DNA of 64,000 nt from contig NZ_VFQE01000001.1 of assembly GCF_006717095.1 (NCBI RefSeq), positions 3,720,001-3,784,000 on the forward strand, written 5' to 3'. A program made the position numbers and the translations under genes. This stretch comes from Blastococcus colisei (GTDB lineage: Bacteria > Actinomycetota > Actinomycetes > Mycobacteriales > Geodermatophilaceae). Shown piece after piece: positions 36,115 through 44,695 of this stretch; positions within the stretch are counted from its first letter, which is position 1, and every line of letters begins with the position of its first letter. The notes beneath the pieces are model-generated. The model ran no database searches and was not told the DNA's origin. It was given only the letters and a program-made list of their open reading frames with translations.

Positions 36115-37008
36115 TCAGGCGGCCTGACGCTCGCCCCGGCCCTCCTCAATCACGTCGATCAGGACGTCGGGGAAGTTGGTGATGATCCCGTCGACGCCGA
36201 GGTCGATCAGCTGCCGCATCCGCTCGGCGTTGTTGACCGTGTAGGGCCAGGTCTCCATGCCGTAGCGGTGCACCGTCTCCACGAACGCGGGGGTCACCCG
36301 AGTGTGGCTGGGGTTGATCTGGTCGGCCCAGGCCGACAACTCGGCCATCTGTGCCTCCGACGGCGGGCCGCCAAGCAGACCGGCGGGGACCTGGGGCGCC
36401 AGCGTGTTGAAGTGCTCCATGAACTCCCAGTCGAAGGACTGGACCACCAGGCGACCGGAACGTGCGCCGGCGCGCAGCCAGCCCTCGCCGTCGAGATCGG
36501 CGACGATGGCCTCGGCGATGCCCGGGTACAGGTGCGGGCTCTTGACCTCCAGCAGCAGGCCGGCGCGGCCGCGCAGCGTGTCCAGCACCTCCTGCAGGGT
36601 CGGCACGCCGGTGCCGGTGAACTCCGCGCCGAACCACGAGCCGGCGTCGAGAGTCTGGATTTCCTCAAGGGTGAAGTCCCCGACGTTCCAGGGCGCCCGG
36701 TCGGGGTAACGCTCCTCGACGTCGGTGGTTCGGCCGAGCGTGGTGTCGTGCATGACGACCAGTTCGCCGTCGCTGGTCATCTGCACGTCGATCTCGACGT
36801 AGTCGGCGCGCATGTCCGCGCCGAGGTCGACCGCGGGCAGCGTGTTCTCCGGCGCGTAGGCCGAGGCGCCACGGTGGGCGATGACCTCGACTTGACCGGT
36901 CCGGTCAGTGCGCTGGGAGTGCTGGTCGGCGAGGGCTCCGGAAGCGCCTCCCACTAATGAGGCGGTGACGAACAGCCCGGTCAGGGCCGTGCGAGCGGAA
37001 CGCAGCAT
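36115..37008 (-). CDS. Secreted glycerophosphodiester phosphodiesterase
   Basis: 297-residue GDPD-family enzyme with a cleavable signal peptide (LTGLFVTASLVGGASGALAD). Family residues are complete: EVIAHRGASAYAPENTLPAV (catalytic His, Arg and the E-N-T), DYVEIDVQMTSDGELVVMHD (metal-binding E-x-D and catalytic His), LGRTTDVE, PTLQEVLD, LLLEVKSP, VVQSFDWEF and WPYTVNNAERMRQLIDLGVD ending with GIITNFPD. It hydrolyses glycerophosphodiesters outside the cell to glycerol-3-phosphate, useful for phosphate and carbon scavenging, in line with the PhoX upstream and phosphatase relics nearby. ATG 37008 has AAAGGAAG before it. Confidence 0.93.
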   Translation of the reverse strand: MLRSARTALTGLFVTASLVGGASGALADQHSQRTDRTGQVEVIAHRGASAYAPENTLPAVDLGADMRADYVEIDVQMTSDGELVVMHDTTLGRTTDVEERYPDRAPWNVGDFTLEEIQTLDAGSWFGAEFTGTGVPTLQEVLDTLRGRAGLLLEVKSPHLYPGIAEAIVADLDGEGWLRAGARSGRLVVQSFDWEFMEHFNTLAPQVPAGLLGGPPSEAQMAELSAWADQINPSHTRVTPAFVETVHRYGMETWPYTVNNAERMRQLIDLGVDGIITNFPDVLIDVIEEGRGERQAA

Positions 37009-37224
37009 GATACTTCCTTTGGTGTCGGGTACGAGGACGCCGACGACGCTAGGAAGCGAAAGCGACCGGCCTAAGTGCACAGCGCGACACCCCCGTGACG
37101 GGCTGATGAAGGGCCCGCGTGCCACGAATCGGATCGCCCGTAGAGCCCGCCGAACCGGGTGAAAAAGGGAGGCCGGAACCCGTACCGCTCCGTCCTCCTC
37201 CGAGGACCGCGGCCGCCGCTGCGG

Positions 37225-37307
37225 GCGCGCCTCCAGAACCCCGAGGCCCGCCCCTCGTCGACCCGAAACCGGTAGAAGTACTCACCCCCTGGCTGCAGCC
37301 CCGACAC
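37225..37307 (-). pseudogene. PhoD-type phosphatase N-terminal relic
   Basis: Reads VSGLQPGGEYFYRFRVDEG, resembling the Fn3-like N-terminal domain that precedes PhoD alkaline phosphatase (GLxPGxEYFYRFR). The rest of the enzyme is not detectable. Confidence 0.5.
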
Positions 37308-37309
37308 CC

Positions 37310-37591
37310 GTGTACGCCATCGGCGCCTCCGGTGCCGTCATTTTCAACAGCCTGCTTCATTTGCGCGTCACTGACCGCGCACGGGGACGGGTCTTAGCCC
37401 TCATGGACCTGCTCAAGCTGGCAGGCCGGACGCCTGGCCGGCCTGGGCCTGGCGGCCTGCTCGCCGACACCCTCGCGGCATCCGCGCGGTCTACTACCTG
37501 GCGGGTGGCACTGCTGCTGCTTGCCCCACCTGCGGCTCCGCCGTCGAGCCGGAGGGCGGAGCCGCGGCGGGATCAGTTCCGGTCCGGGTAG
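37310..37591 (+). pseudogene. MFS transporter C-terminal relic
   Basis: YAIGASGAVIFNSLLHLRVT followed by DRARGRVLALMDLL matches the late cytoplasmic loop of MFS exporters (NSLLQxRVPDRxRGRV). A further frame has IRAVYYLAGG and GGLLADTLA, typical of the last helices. Frames shift, so it is not functional. Confidence 0.55.
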
Positions 37592-37748
37592 CGCTTGGGC
37601 AGTTTGAGGCCGTTGGCCTGCATCAGACCACCCTGGCCAAATCTGCCATCGCCTGACTCGCCACCGTGCTGGCCGCGGTCAGGAACGTCGCCACCCGGCA
37701 GCCGCCGGCCCGCCGGAGGACGACGCCGGCCGCTCCCCACGGCACGGT

Positions 37749-38030
37749 GTGCTGATTACTGGGACGGCTTCGACCCCGCGTTCCTCGACCGGGCCGTAAC
37801 CCCGACCCTGGACGCCCTTGCCGAGCCGGGCGACCTCACCGTCGGCTCCAGCACGTTCCAGACGGTGTCCAACCCCGGTTCGGCCTCGATGTCCACCGGC
37901 GCCTACCCGGACACTCACGAGAACGCCGCCTACTACCTCGACGCGGCCTCGAATACCGTCCGAGGGCAGGAGCGGTACCTCGTGGCGGTGACCCATCGCC
38001 GACTCGCTGGCCGAGGAGGGCTACACGGGC
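37749..38030 (+). pseudogene. Type I phosphodiesterase/nucleotide pyrophosphatase relic
   Basis: Reads DYWDGFDPAFLDRAVTPTLD and TVSNPGSASMSTGAYPDTHE then NAAYYLDAASNTVRGQERYL, matching the N-terminal metal-site region of alkaline-phosphatase-superfamily phosphodiesterases (NPxxASxxTGxYPxTHG). It continues in another frame with SLAEEGYTG and then ends. The C-terminal two thirds are missing. Confidence 0.6.
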
Positions 38031-38039
38031 TGCCCCGGT

Positions 38040-38180
38040 TGTGTCAATCTCTTGGTCAGCCCCTTGTCGGGTGGAGTCGGGTTGCTGGATTTCCACGGTG
38101 GACTTGGCCACCCTGGTGAGGGATATGCCGAGGTCGAGCATGGCCCGCACCCCGCGTGCTTCCTCTACCGCGGACAGGCC
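38040..38180 (-). pseudogene. Possible ParB-like partition protein HTH fragment
   Basis: Minus strand reads LSAVEEARGVRAMLDLGISL and TRVAKSTVEIQQ, similar to the EExxxYxxLLxLGxSxxxIAKxTG helix-turn-helix of ParB/partition proteins. It is short and broken, so the assignment is tentative, but it would fit the adjacent conjugation gene. Confidence 0.35.
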
Positions 38181-38369
38181 CTCACCGGCTCGTCTCGCGG
38201 TACAGCACCGTCTCGCACTCCTGCTTGCTCCCCACGGTGCCGACCACGGCGACCCGGGATGAGCCGGTCACTGTCGCCGCCGAGATCGGGAAACCTCAGC
38301 GAGAAGGGGATCCGTGCCCGAGCTGGAACGACAGTCACAATTCTCTCGTGGCCCTAGGATCAGCCCTGA

Positions 38370-38527
38370 CAAATCACGGTCAACGTTTCCACTAAGCATT
38401 ACGCCGCTACCATGAATAGAAACTCCCCGTCGCAGGACTAAAGATCCGAAGGCCGGCGAAGGAGTAGCCCTAAAATCGCCACACACCTCATGCACTAATG
38501 GTTTTTCGCGGCTACCATCCGGGTGTG
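38370..38527 (+). other. A+T-richer segment upstream of the relaxase, candidate oriT
   Basis: The 160 bases before the relaxase have clearly more A/T than their surroundings. They contain a near-repeat CGC(C/G)GCTACCAT (38402-38413 and 38507-38518) and short runs of T and A. MobF relaxases normally nick at an oriT next to their gene. No nic site could be assigned by eye. Confidence 0.35.
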
Positions 38528-41500
38528 ATGTCGCTGCATAAGCTGTCGGCGGGGGACGGTTACGCGTACCTCACCCGGCAGGTCGCGGCGATGGATTCCA
38601 CCGAGCGAGGCCATGGCGGGCTCGGCGACTACTACTCGACGCGGGGCGAGTCGCCGGGGATATGGGCCGGTGCCGGGCTGGCCGGGCTGCAGGGTGTGGA
38701 GCCGGGACAGCCGGTGAGTGAAGAGCAGATGCAGGCTTTGTTCGGCCACGGCCGACATCCCAACGCCGCCGCACTCGAACGGGCGGCTGCTGCCTCCGGT
38801 CGAGACCGTGGGGAGGCAGCGGCCGCCGCCGCGCTGGGCCGGGCGTTCCCGGTCTTCGCCACTGCTGCGGACGGGTTCCGGGCCCGTTGTGCGGCGGAGT
38901 TCGGGGCGGTGAACGCCGCGGCCGGGCTCCCCGCCGGCGCGCCGGTGCCAGCCGACGAGCGTGCCCGGATCCGCACCGAGGTCGGCCGGGCCATGTTCGC
39001 CGAGGTGCACGGCCGCCTACCGGTGGATGCGCGGGAGCTGTCGGGATTCATCGCCCGCGCGTCCCGCCCGGCGACCACCGCGGTCGCCGGCTACGACCTG
39101 ACGTTCTCCCCGGTGAAGTCGGTGTCCGCCCTCTGGGCACTGGCCCCGAGGGAGATCGCCCAGCGCGTCGAGACAGCGCACCAGGCCGCGGTCGCCGACA
39201 CCCTGTCCTGGCTGGAGAAGGAAGCGTGCTTCACCCGCACGGGGACGGCCGGCATCCGGCAGGTCGAGACCACCGGATTCATCGCAGCGACGTTCACCCA
39301 CCGCGACTCCCGGGCCGGGGACCCCGAACTGCACACCCACGTCGCGGTGTCCAACAAGGTGCAGACCCGCGACGGAAAGTGGCTGGCGCTGGACGGGCGG
39401 GTCCTGCACAAGGCCAACGTCGCGGCCTCCGAGCGGTACAACACCCGCCTCGAAGCGCACCTGGTCGCCGGCCTCGGCGTCGCATTCGCCGACCGCTCCG
39501 GCACTGAGGCGGGCAAGCGGCCGGTGCGGGAGATCGTCGGCGTCGACGCCCGGCTGTTGACCGCCTGGTCGGCCCGTCGACGGGCGATCAACGCCCGCCG
39601 CGGCGACCTCGCGGCCGTGTTCGAGGCCGATCACGGACGCCCACCGACGGCGGTGGAGGCGATCGGGTTGGCGCAGCAGGCCACGCTGGAGACACGTGAC
39701 ACCAAGCACGAACCGCGGTCACTGGGGCAGCAGCGAGAAGCGTGGCGGCGGGAGGCGAGCGGCCTGATCGGCGGGCCACCCGGCATCGCCCGGATGCTCG
39801 ACCGCGTCCTCGCCCCGCACCGCCCCACTCCCTCGCCACGGGCAACCGATACCTGGGTGCGCAAGGCGGCCGAGCGGCTGCTGGAGACGGTCTCCGGGCA
39901 GCGGGCCACCTGGCAGTTCTGGCACGTCCAGGCAGAGGCCGAGCGGGTCGTCCGCGGCGCCGGTATCGCCCCGAACGACGTCGACACCGCCGTCACCCTC
40001 CTTGCCTCCGAAGCCCTGTCCCCCGGTCGTTCCATGCCGCTGGGCGACCGCGATCCGGTCGAGGAGCCGGCCGAACTGCGCCGCATCGACGGTGCCAGCG
40101 TCTACACCGTCGCCGGCTCCCGGCTCTACACCTCCCAGGCCGTCCTGGACGCCGAGCACCTGCTGGTGGCCGCCGCCGGGCGCACCGACGGCCGCCGCGC
40201 CGAGCCCACGGCCGTGGAGTGGGCGTTGCTCGAGTCGGCGGCCAACGGCGTCGTCCTCAACCCCGGCCAAGCCCACCTCGTGCGCCAGCTGGCCACCTCC
40301 GGCACCCGTTTGCAGTTGGCACTCGCCCCCGCGGGATCGGGAAAGACCACCGCCCTGGCGGTGCTGTCCCGGGCGTGGACCGACGGCGGAGGCACCGTGG
40401 TCGGCCTCGCACCCACCGCGGTCGCCGCGGCCGGACTCGGGCAGCAACTGGTCGGGCACTGTGACACCCTCGCCAAACTCACCTGGCACCTGCGCACCGA
40501 CGGCCAGCTGTCCGGGGCCGTCCCGGGATGGATCAGCGGCATCGGCCCGGGCACGATGGTCATCGTCGATGAGGCCGGGATGGCCGGCACCGTCGACCTC
40601 GCCACCGCCGTCGACTTCGTCCTCGGCCGCGGGGGCAGCGTGCGGCTGGTCGGCGACGACCAGCAACTCGCCGCGGTCGCCGCAGGCGGGGCGCTGCGCG
40701 ACATCGCCGACACCCACGGCGCGACCACCCTCTCCCAGCTGACCCGCTTCCACGACCCCGCTGAAGGGGCCGCGACCCTCGCGATCCGGGCCGGGGAGAC
40801 CGCCGGATTGGGGTTCTACCTCGACCACGGTCGGGTGCACGTCGGTGATGAGGCGACCGCCGCCGACCAGGCCTACGCCGCCTGGGCCGCCGACCACACC
40901 GCCGGCGTGAACGCGGTGATGCTCGCCCCCACCCGAGAACTGGTGGCCGGGTTGAACGCCCGCGCCCGCGCCGACCGACTCACCGCGACCGGCACGCCCG
41001 CCGGCCGGGAGGTAGAACTCGCGGACGGAAACCGGGCCAGCACCGGGGACCTGCTGGTCAGCCGCCGCAACGACCGTGCCCTGCCCATCACGCGCACGGA
41101 CTGGGTGAAGAACGGGGACCGGTGGACCGTGACCAAGGTGCACCGCAGCGGTGCTATCACCGCCGCCCACGCCGGCACCGGCCGCCGGGTCACCCTGCCC
41201 GCCGCCTACGTACGGGAGCACGTCGGGCTGGGCTACGCCTCCACGGTGCACGGCGCCCAAGGAATCACCGCCGACACCTGCCACACCGTGGTCACCGGCA
41301 CCGAGACTCGACAGCTGCTGTACGTGGCGGTGACCCGCGGCCGCGGTGCCAACCACCTCTACGTCACCACCGCCGGAGACGGCGACCCGCACGCCATCAT
41401 CACCCCGCACGCAGTCCGGCCACCCACCGCGACCGACCTGCTCACCGCCGCCCTCGCCCGCGACGGGGCGCCGCGTTCCGCGGCGAGCACCGGCCGCGAG

Positions 41501-44182
41501 CTCACCGACCCGGCCACCCGGCTACAGGACGCCGCGGCCCGCTACCGGGACGCCCTCGGTGTCGCCGCCGAAACCGCACTCGGCCCGGCGGGCATCGCCG
41601 CGCTGGACGCCGCCGCCGAACAGGTACGGCCAGGCCTCAGCCAGGCGCCGGGGTGGCGGACCCTGCGCGACCGCCTGGCGCTACTCGCCGTCGCCGGCCA
41701 CGACCCGATCACCGCGCTGCGGCAGGCGGCCGGCGGCCGGGAGCTGGACAGCGCCGCCGATCCGGCTGCAGTGTTGGACTGGCGCCTGGATCCCACCAGC
41801 GGTCAAGACCGGCCCGCTGGTCCGCTGCCCTGGCTGCCCGCAGTCCTGGCAGCGCTGGCCGGCCACCCGGAGTGGGGTCCCTACCTCGCCGCCCGCGCCG
41901 GGCACGTCACGAGCCACGCCGGCCGAGTCATCGAGGAAGCGGCGACGTGGACGCCGACCACCGCACCGGCCTGGGCGGCACGGCTGACCGAAACGGAGCA
42001 CGCGGGGCTGCGAGGGCAGCTGGCGGTGTGGCGGGCCGCGACCGGCGTTCCCCCGGCTGACCGGCGACCCACCGGTCCCCCACAGCTTGCCGCCGCCGAG
42101 CGGCGACACCAACGCCGGCTGGACGCCGCCGTCACGACTGTGCTGGGGGCGGCGGGCGCGGCCGCCCGCTCCTGGGCAGCGGTGGCCGACAGCATCGATC
42201 CACGGATCAGCCACGACGAGCACTGGACCGACCTGGCCGATCGGCTCACGACGGCCGACCGTGCCGGAATCGACGTCGCCAGCCTGCTGATCGCCGTGAC
42301 CGGCGAGCGGCCGCTGCCCGACGACCTGCCTGCCGCCGCCCTGTGGTGGCGGCTGTCGGCGCACCTGTCCCCCGCTGCTCTCACCAGCGACGGGCTCGAC
42401 GCGGCCACGCTGCACCCTGCCTGGATCGCCGCGCTCGGGGACGCGGTGACGCCCGAGCGCGCGCAGCGGGTGGTGGCCGACCCGGCCTGGCCGGCCCTGG
42501 TCGCCGCGGTCACCACCGGTACCCGCGGCGGCTGGGATCCCGCCGAGCTGATCACCGCAGCGGCCAGCGGCCTTCCCCAACGCGGCGGCCCACGGATGCC
42601 GTCGGGCGATCTCGCCGCCGCCCTGGTCTTCCGGGTGTCGATGCTCACCGACCCCACCCCGGTCACGGTCGACGAACCTCTGCCGGCCGACCTACGACCG
42701 CCCGACGACGTGCACCTGCTGGCACCCGCAGCCGATCCTGAGACGGCGACGGTGATCGACCGGTGGCCGACCGGGGCGCTCGACGTGGACGTGGAGCCGC
42801 CGTTCGACCCCGACTTCGACCGCGTGCCCCCCGACACGGCCGACGACACCGCACCCCGCGACCGTGGCCTCCCGTATGTGACGCCCGACCCCTTCGCCAG
42901 GAACGAGACCCCAGGCGACTCGGACCCTGCCGACTATCTACTTGAGGAGCACTTCTGGGCCACCGCCACCGTCGGTCGCCAGCGCTTGATCGAGCTGAAC
43001 CAGCAGGCCGTCGAGTACTTCGCCGACCGCTACCCCGACTCCTGGGCGCCGGCCTACCTGCAAAGCCGGCTCGGCACCGACCTGACCGGCGACACGAGAT
43101 TCAGCCCCGGCTACGCGCCCGCCGGCTGGACCACGCTCACCGACCACCTACGCTCCGACGGCGCCACAGACGAGGAGATCCTGGCCGCCGGACTCGGCGT
43201 CCGGGCGCGCACTGGCCGGGTCATCGACCGGTTCCGCGACCGGCTCACCTTTCCCATCCACGGCCCCGACGGCGCAGTCCACGGGTTCATCGGGCGCCGC
43301 AATCCAGCCCGCGACGATGCCGGACCTAAGTACCTGAACACTGCCGGCACCGATCTGTTCAGTAAGGGCGCGCAGCTGTTCGGCCTGCACGAAGGCGGCG
43401 ATGCGCTGGCCGCCGGCGCCGCCCCCGTGCTCGTCGAGGGACCATTGGACGCGATCGCGACCACCCTCGCAGGCGATTGCACCTACGTCGGCGTCGCCAC
43501 CCTGGGAACCGCGTTCAACGACCGGCAAGCTGACCAACTGCTCCCCTACCTTGGCGGGCGGTCCGGCATCGTCGTTGCGACCATCGTCGCGACCGACGCC
43601 GACACAGCCGGACAGCAAGCGGCCGAACGCTCGTACTGGCAGCTCGCCGCCCGCGGCGACGACCCCCGCCGGCTGCCCATGTCCGAGGGGTACGACCCTG
43701 CCGACATCCTGAGCACCGGCGGCCCAGGTGCGCTCCGCGAGTTGCTGGATGAGTCCGGCAGCCTGGCCGAACACCTCATCGACCGGATGATCACCGCTAC
43801 GCCCGCCGATCCCGTGGGGGCCGCAACGACCATCCACGCCGCTGCCGAGATCATCGCTGCGCTGCCGCCGACCCGATGGCTGCACCACGCCGACCGGGTC
43901 ACCGCTGCGCTTCAGAAAGCGCCGGGAAGCGTCCACCAAGCCGTCCTGAACGCCGACCACGCCCGGAAACTCGACCCCGCTGGGCAGACCCAAGCGGGAA
44001 GGCGCACCACCGCCTATGACCTCTTGCCCACACCCAAGTCGGTCTTCGAGCCACCCGTCCCCTTGCCGATCCAGCAGAATTACCCGGCCACGGCCTCCAC
44101 GCCAGACCGGCGCTCCGACGGCCATGACTCACCACCGTCCCTCAGCAAGGACCGCGACCGGCCCACCGGCATGGAACGGTGA
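38528..44182 (+). CDS. MobF relaxase-helicase-TOPRIM (TrwC/TraI-type) conjugation protein
   Basis: 1,884 residues. The start ATG 38528 gives the usual MobF beginning (MSLHKLSAGDGYAYLTRQVA). The relaxase domain has the tyrosines of GGLGDYYSTRGESPG and the metal-binding HxH in DPELHTHVAVSNKV near residue 268. The helicase part has Walker A APAGSGKTTALAVL near 600, VIVDEAGMAG near 678, VRLVGDDQQLAAV, and late motifs including HGAQGITADTCHTVV and LYVAVTRGR near 911. Unusually, a DnaG-type part follows: VEYFADRYPDSWAPAYLQSR, FRDRLTFPIHGPDGAVHGFI, KYLNTAGTDLFSKG, then TOPRIM VLVEGPLDAI (about 1634) and IVATDADTAGQQAA (about 1687). It would nick and unwind plasmid or ICE DNA and may prime the transferred strand. 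No VirB/T4SS or coupling protein gene is in the window. Confidence 0.93.
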   Translation: MSLHKLSAGDGYAYLTRQVAAMDSTERGHGGLGDYYSTRGESPGIWAGAGLAGLQGVEPGQPVSEEQMQALFGHGRHPNAAALERAAAASGRDRGEAAAAAALGRAFPVFATAADGFRARCAAEFGAVNAAAGLPAGAPVPADERARIRTEVGRAMFAEVHGRLPVDARELSGFIARASRPATTAVAGYDLTFSPVKSVSALWALAPREIAQRVETAHQAAVADTLSWLEKEACFTRTGTAGIRQVETTGFIAATFTHRDSRAGDPELHTHVAVSNKVQTRDGKWLALDGRVLHKANVAASERYNTRLEAHLVAGLGVAFADRSGTEAGKRPVREIVGVDARLLTAWSARRRAINARRGDLAAVFEADHGRPPTAVEAIGLAQQATLETRDTKHEPRSLGQQREAWRREASGLIGGPPGIARMLDRVLAPHRPTPSPRATDTWVRKAAERLLETVSGQRATWQFWHVQAEAERVVRGAGIAPNDVDTAVTLLASEALSPGRSMPLGDRDPVEEPAELRRIDGASVYTVAGSRLYTSQAVLDAEHLLVAAAGRTDGRRAEPTAVEWALLESAANGVVLNPGQAHLVRQLATSGTRLQLALAPAGSGKTTALAVLSRAWTDGGGTVVGLAPTAVAAAGLGQQLVGHCDTLAKLTWHLRTDGQLSGAVPGWISGIGPGTMVIVDEAGMAGTVDLATAVDFVLGRGGSVRLVGDDQQLAAVAAGGALRDIADTHGATTLSQLTRFHDPAEGAATLAIRAGETAGLGFYLDHGRVHVGDEATAADQAYAAWAADHTAGVNAVMLAPTRELVAGLNARARADRLTATGTPAGREVELADGNRASTGDLLVSRRNDRALPITRTDWVKNGDRWTVTKVHRSGAITAAHAGTGRRVTLPAAYVREHVGLGYASTVHGAQGITADTCHTVVTGTETRQLLYVAVTRGRGANHLYVTTAGDGDPHAIITPHAVRPPTATDLLTAALARDGAPRSAASTGRELTDPATRLQDAAARYRDALGVAAETALGPAGIAALDAAAEQVRPGLSQAPGWRTLRDRLALLAVAGHDPITALRQAAGGRELDSAADPAAVLDWRLDPTSGQDRPAGPLPWLPAVLAALAGHPEWGPYLAARAGHVTSHAGRVIEEAATWTPTTAPAWAARLTETEHAGLRGQLAVWRAATGVPPADRRPTGPPQLAAAERRHQRRLDAAVTTVLGAAGAAARSWAAVADSIDPRISHDEHWTDLADRLTTADRAGIDVASLLIAVTGERPLPDDLPAAALWWRLSAHLSPAALTSDGLDAATLHPAWIAALGDAVTPERAQRVVADPAWPALVAAVTTGTRGGWDPAELITAAASGLPQRGGPRMPSGDLAAALVFRVSMLTDPTPVTVDEPLPADLRPPDDVHLLAPAADPETATVIDRWPTGALDVDVEPPFDPDFDRVPPDTADDTAPRDRGLPYVTPDPFARNETPGDSDPADYLLEEHFWATATVGRQRLIELNQQAVEYFADRYPDSWAPAYLQSRLGTDLTGDTRFSPGYAPAGWTTLTDHLRSDGATDEEILAAGLGVRARTGRVIDRFRDRLTFPIHGPDGAVHGFIGRRNPARDDAGPKYLNTAGTDLFSKGAQLFGLHEGGDALAAGAAPVLVEGPLDAIATTLAGDCTYVGVATLGTAFNDRQADQLLPYLGGRSGIVVATIVATDADTAGQQAAERSYWQLAARGDDPRRLPMSEGYDPADILSTGGPGALRELLDESGSLAEHLIDRMITATPADPVGAATTIHAAAEIIAALPPTRWLHHADRVTAALQKAPGSVHQAVLNADHARKLDPAGQTQAGRRTTAYDLLPTPKSVFEPPVPLPIQQNYPATASTPDRRSDGHDSPPSLSKDRDRPTGMER

Positions 44183-44438
44183 GGCAGGGACCGCTCATCC
44201 CCGACACGTCCCGTAGGCCGCCCGTGTCCCGGGATCTATCACCGGACGGGTCTTACGGGCACCGCAGGTCAGTGCCCATGCTGTAGCCGCTACACGAGCA
44301 GGGACGAGTCCGCTGAACGTTGGCTTGCGGACGTCGGCGTGTGCGCCACGACCGTGGGGAGAGCGACCGACGGCAGAGGAGAGCCGACGGTGGCAAGAAT
44401 TGAGATCGGGCCGAATGGTCCCGTCTGTCAGCGGCTCC
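44183..44438. other. Intergenic gap after the relaxase
   Basis: About 255 bases between convergent genes. It contains interleaved CCCGT/ACGGG words that could fold, but no clean terminator. Confidence 0.35.
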
Positions 44439-44675
44439 CTAGATGCCGAGCGACTTGCGGAGCGCGGCGAGGTCGTTCTCCGCCAGGTCGAGGATCTCCT
44501 CGGCGGACTCCTGGCAGTAATTTCGCTTTGAGCCTTCGGAGCCCTTGACGACGAGGCACGCTTCGTCCTTGACGATGGGATGCGCGGCCTTCCCGGACTT
44601 GTGACGAGAACAGTTCCTCTTCCGCTGCGCGGTCTCGACGGACAGGTGGCCGAGGACCGCCTTCACCTTTGGCAT
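44439..44675 (-). CDS. Small cysteine-rich protein, partner of the MerR-helicase
   Basis: 78 residues, ATG 44675 with a strong GGAGAAGGAG, 20 bases after the helicase stop, so clearly the second gene of that operon. Basic N-terminus (MPKVKAVLGHLSVETAQRKR), then NCSRHKSGKAAHPIVK, DEACLVV and NYCQESAEEILDLAENDLAA. The C-x2-H...H...C...C spacing suggests one zinc site, followed by an amphipathic C-terminal helix. I do not recognise the family. A nucleic-acid-binding or helicase-regulating role is likely by context (inference). Confidence 0.75.
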   Translation of the reverse strand: MPKVKAVLGHLSVETAQRKRNCSRHKSGKAAHPIVKDEACLVVKGSEGSKRNYCQESAEEILDLAENDLAALRKSLGI

Positions 44676-44695
44676 GAGCCGCTCCTTCTCCGGGG

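Noticed and set aside
39719-41410. Long open frame on the minus strand opposite the relaxase
   Set aside because: Gly/Val/Arg-rich antisense shadow of a gene with strong GC-biased third positions; no motif.
44200-44280. Possible terminator after the relaxase
   Set aside because: Only interrupted short complementary words; no continuous stem.
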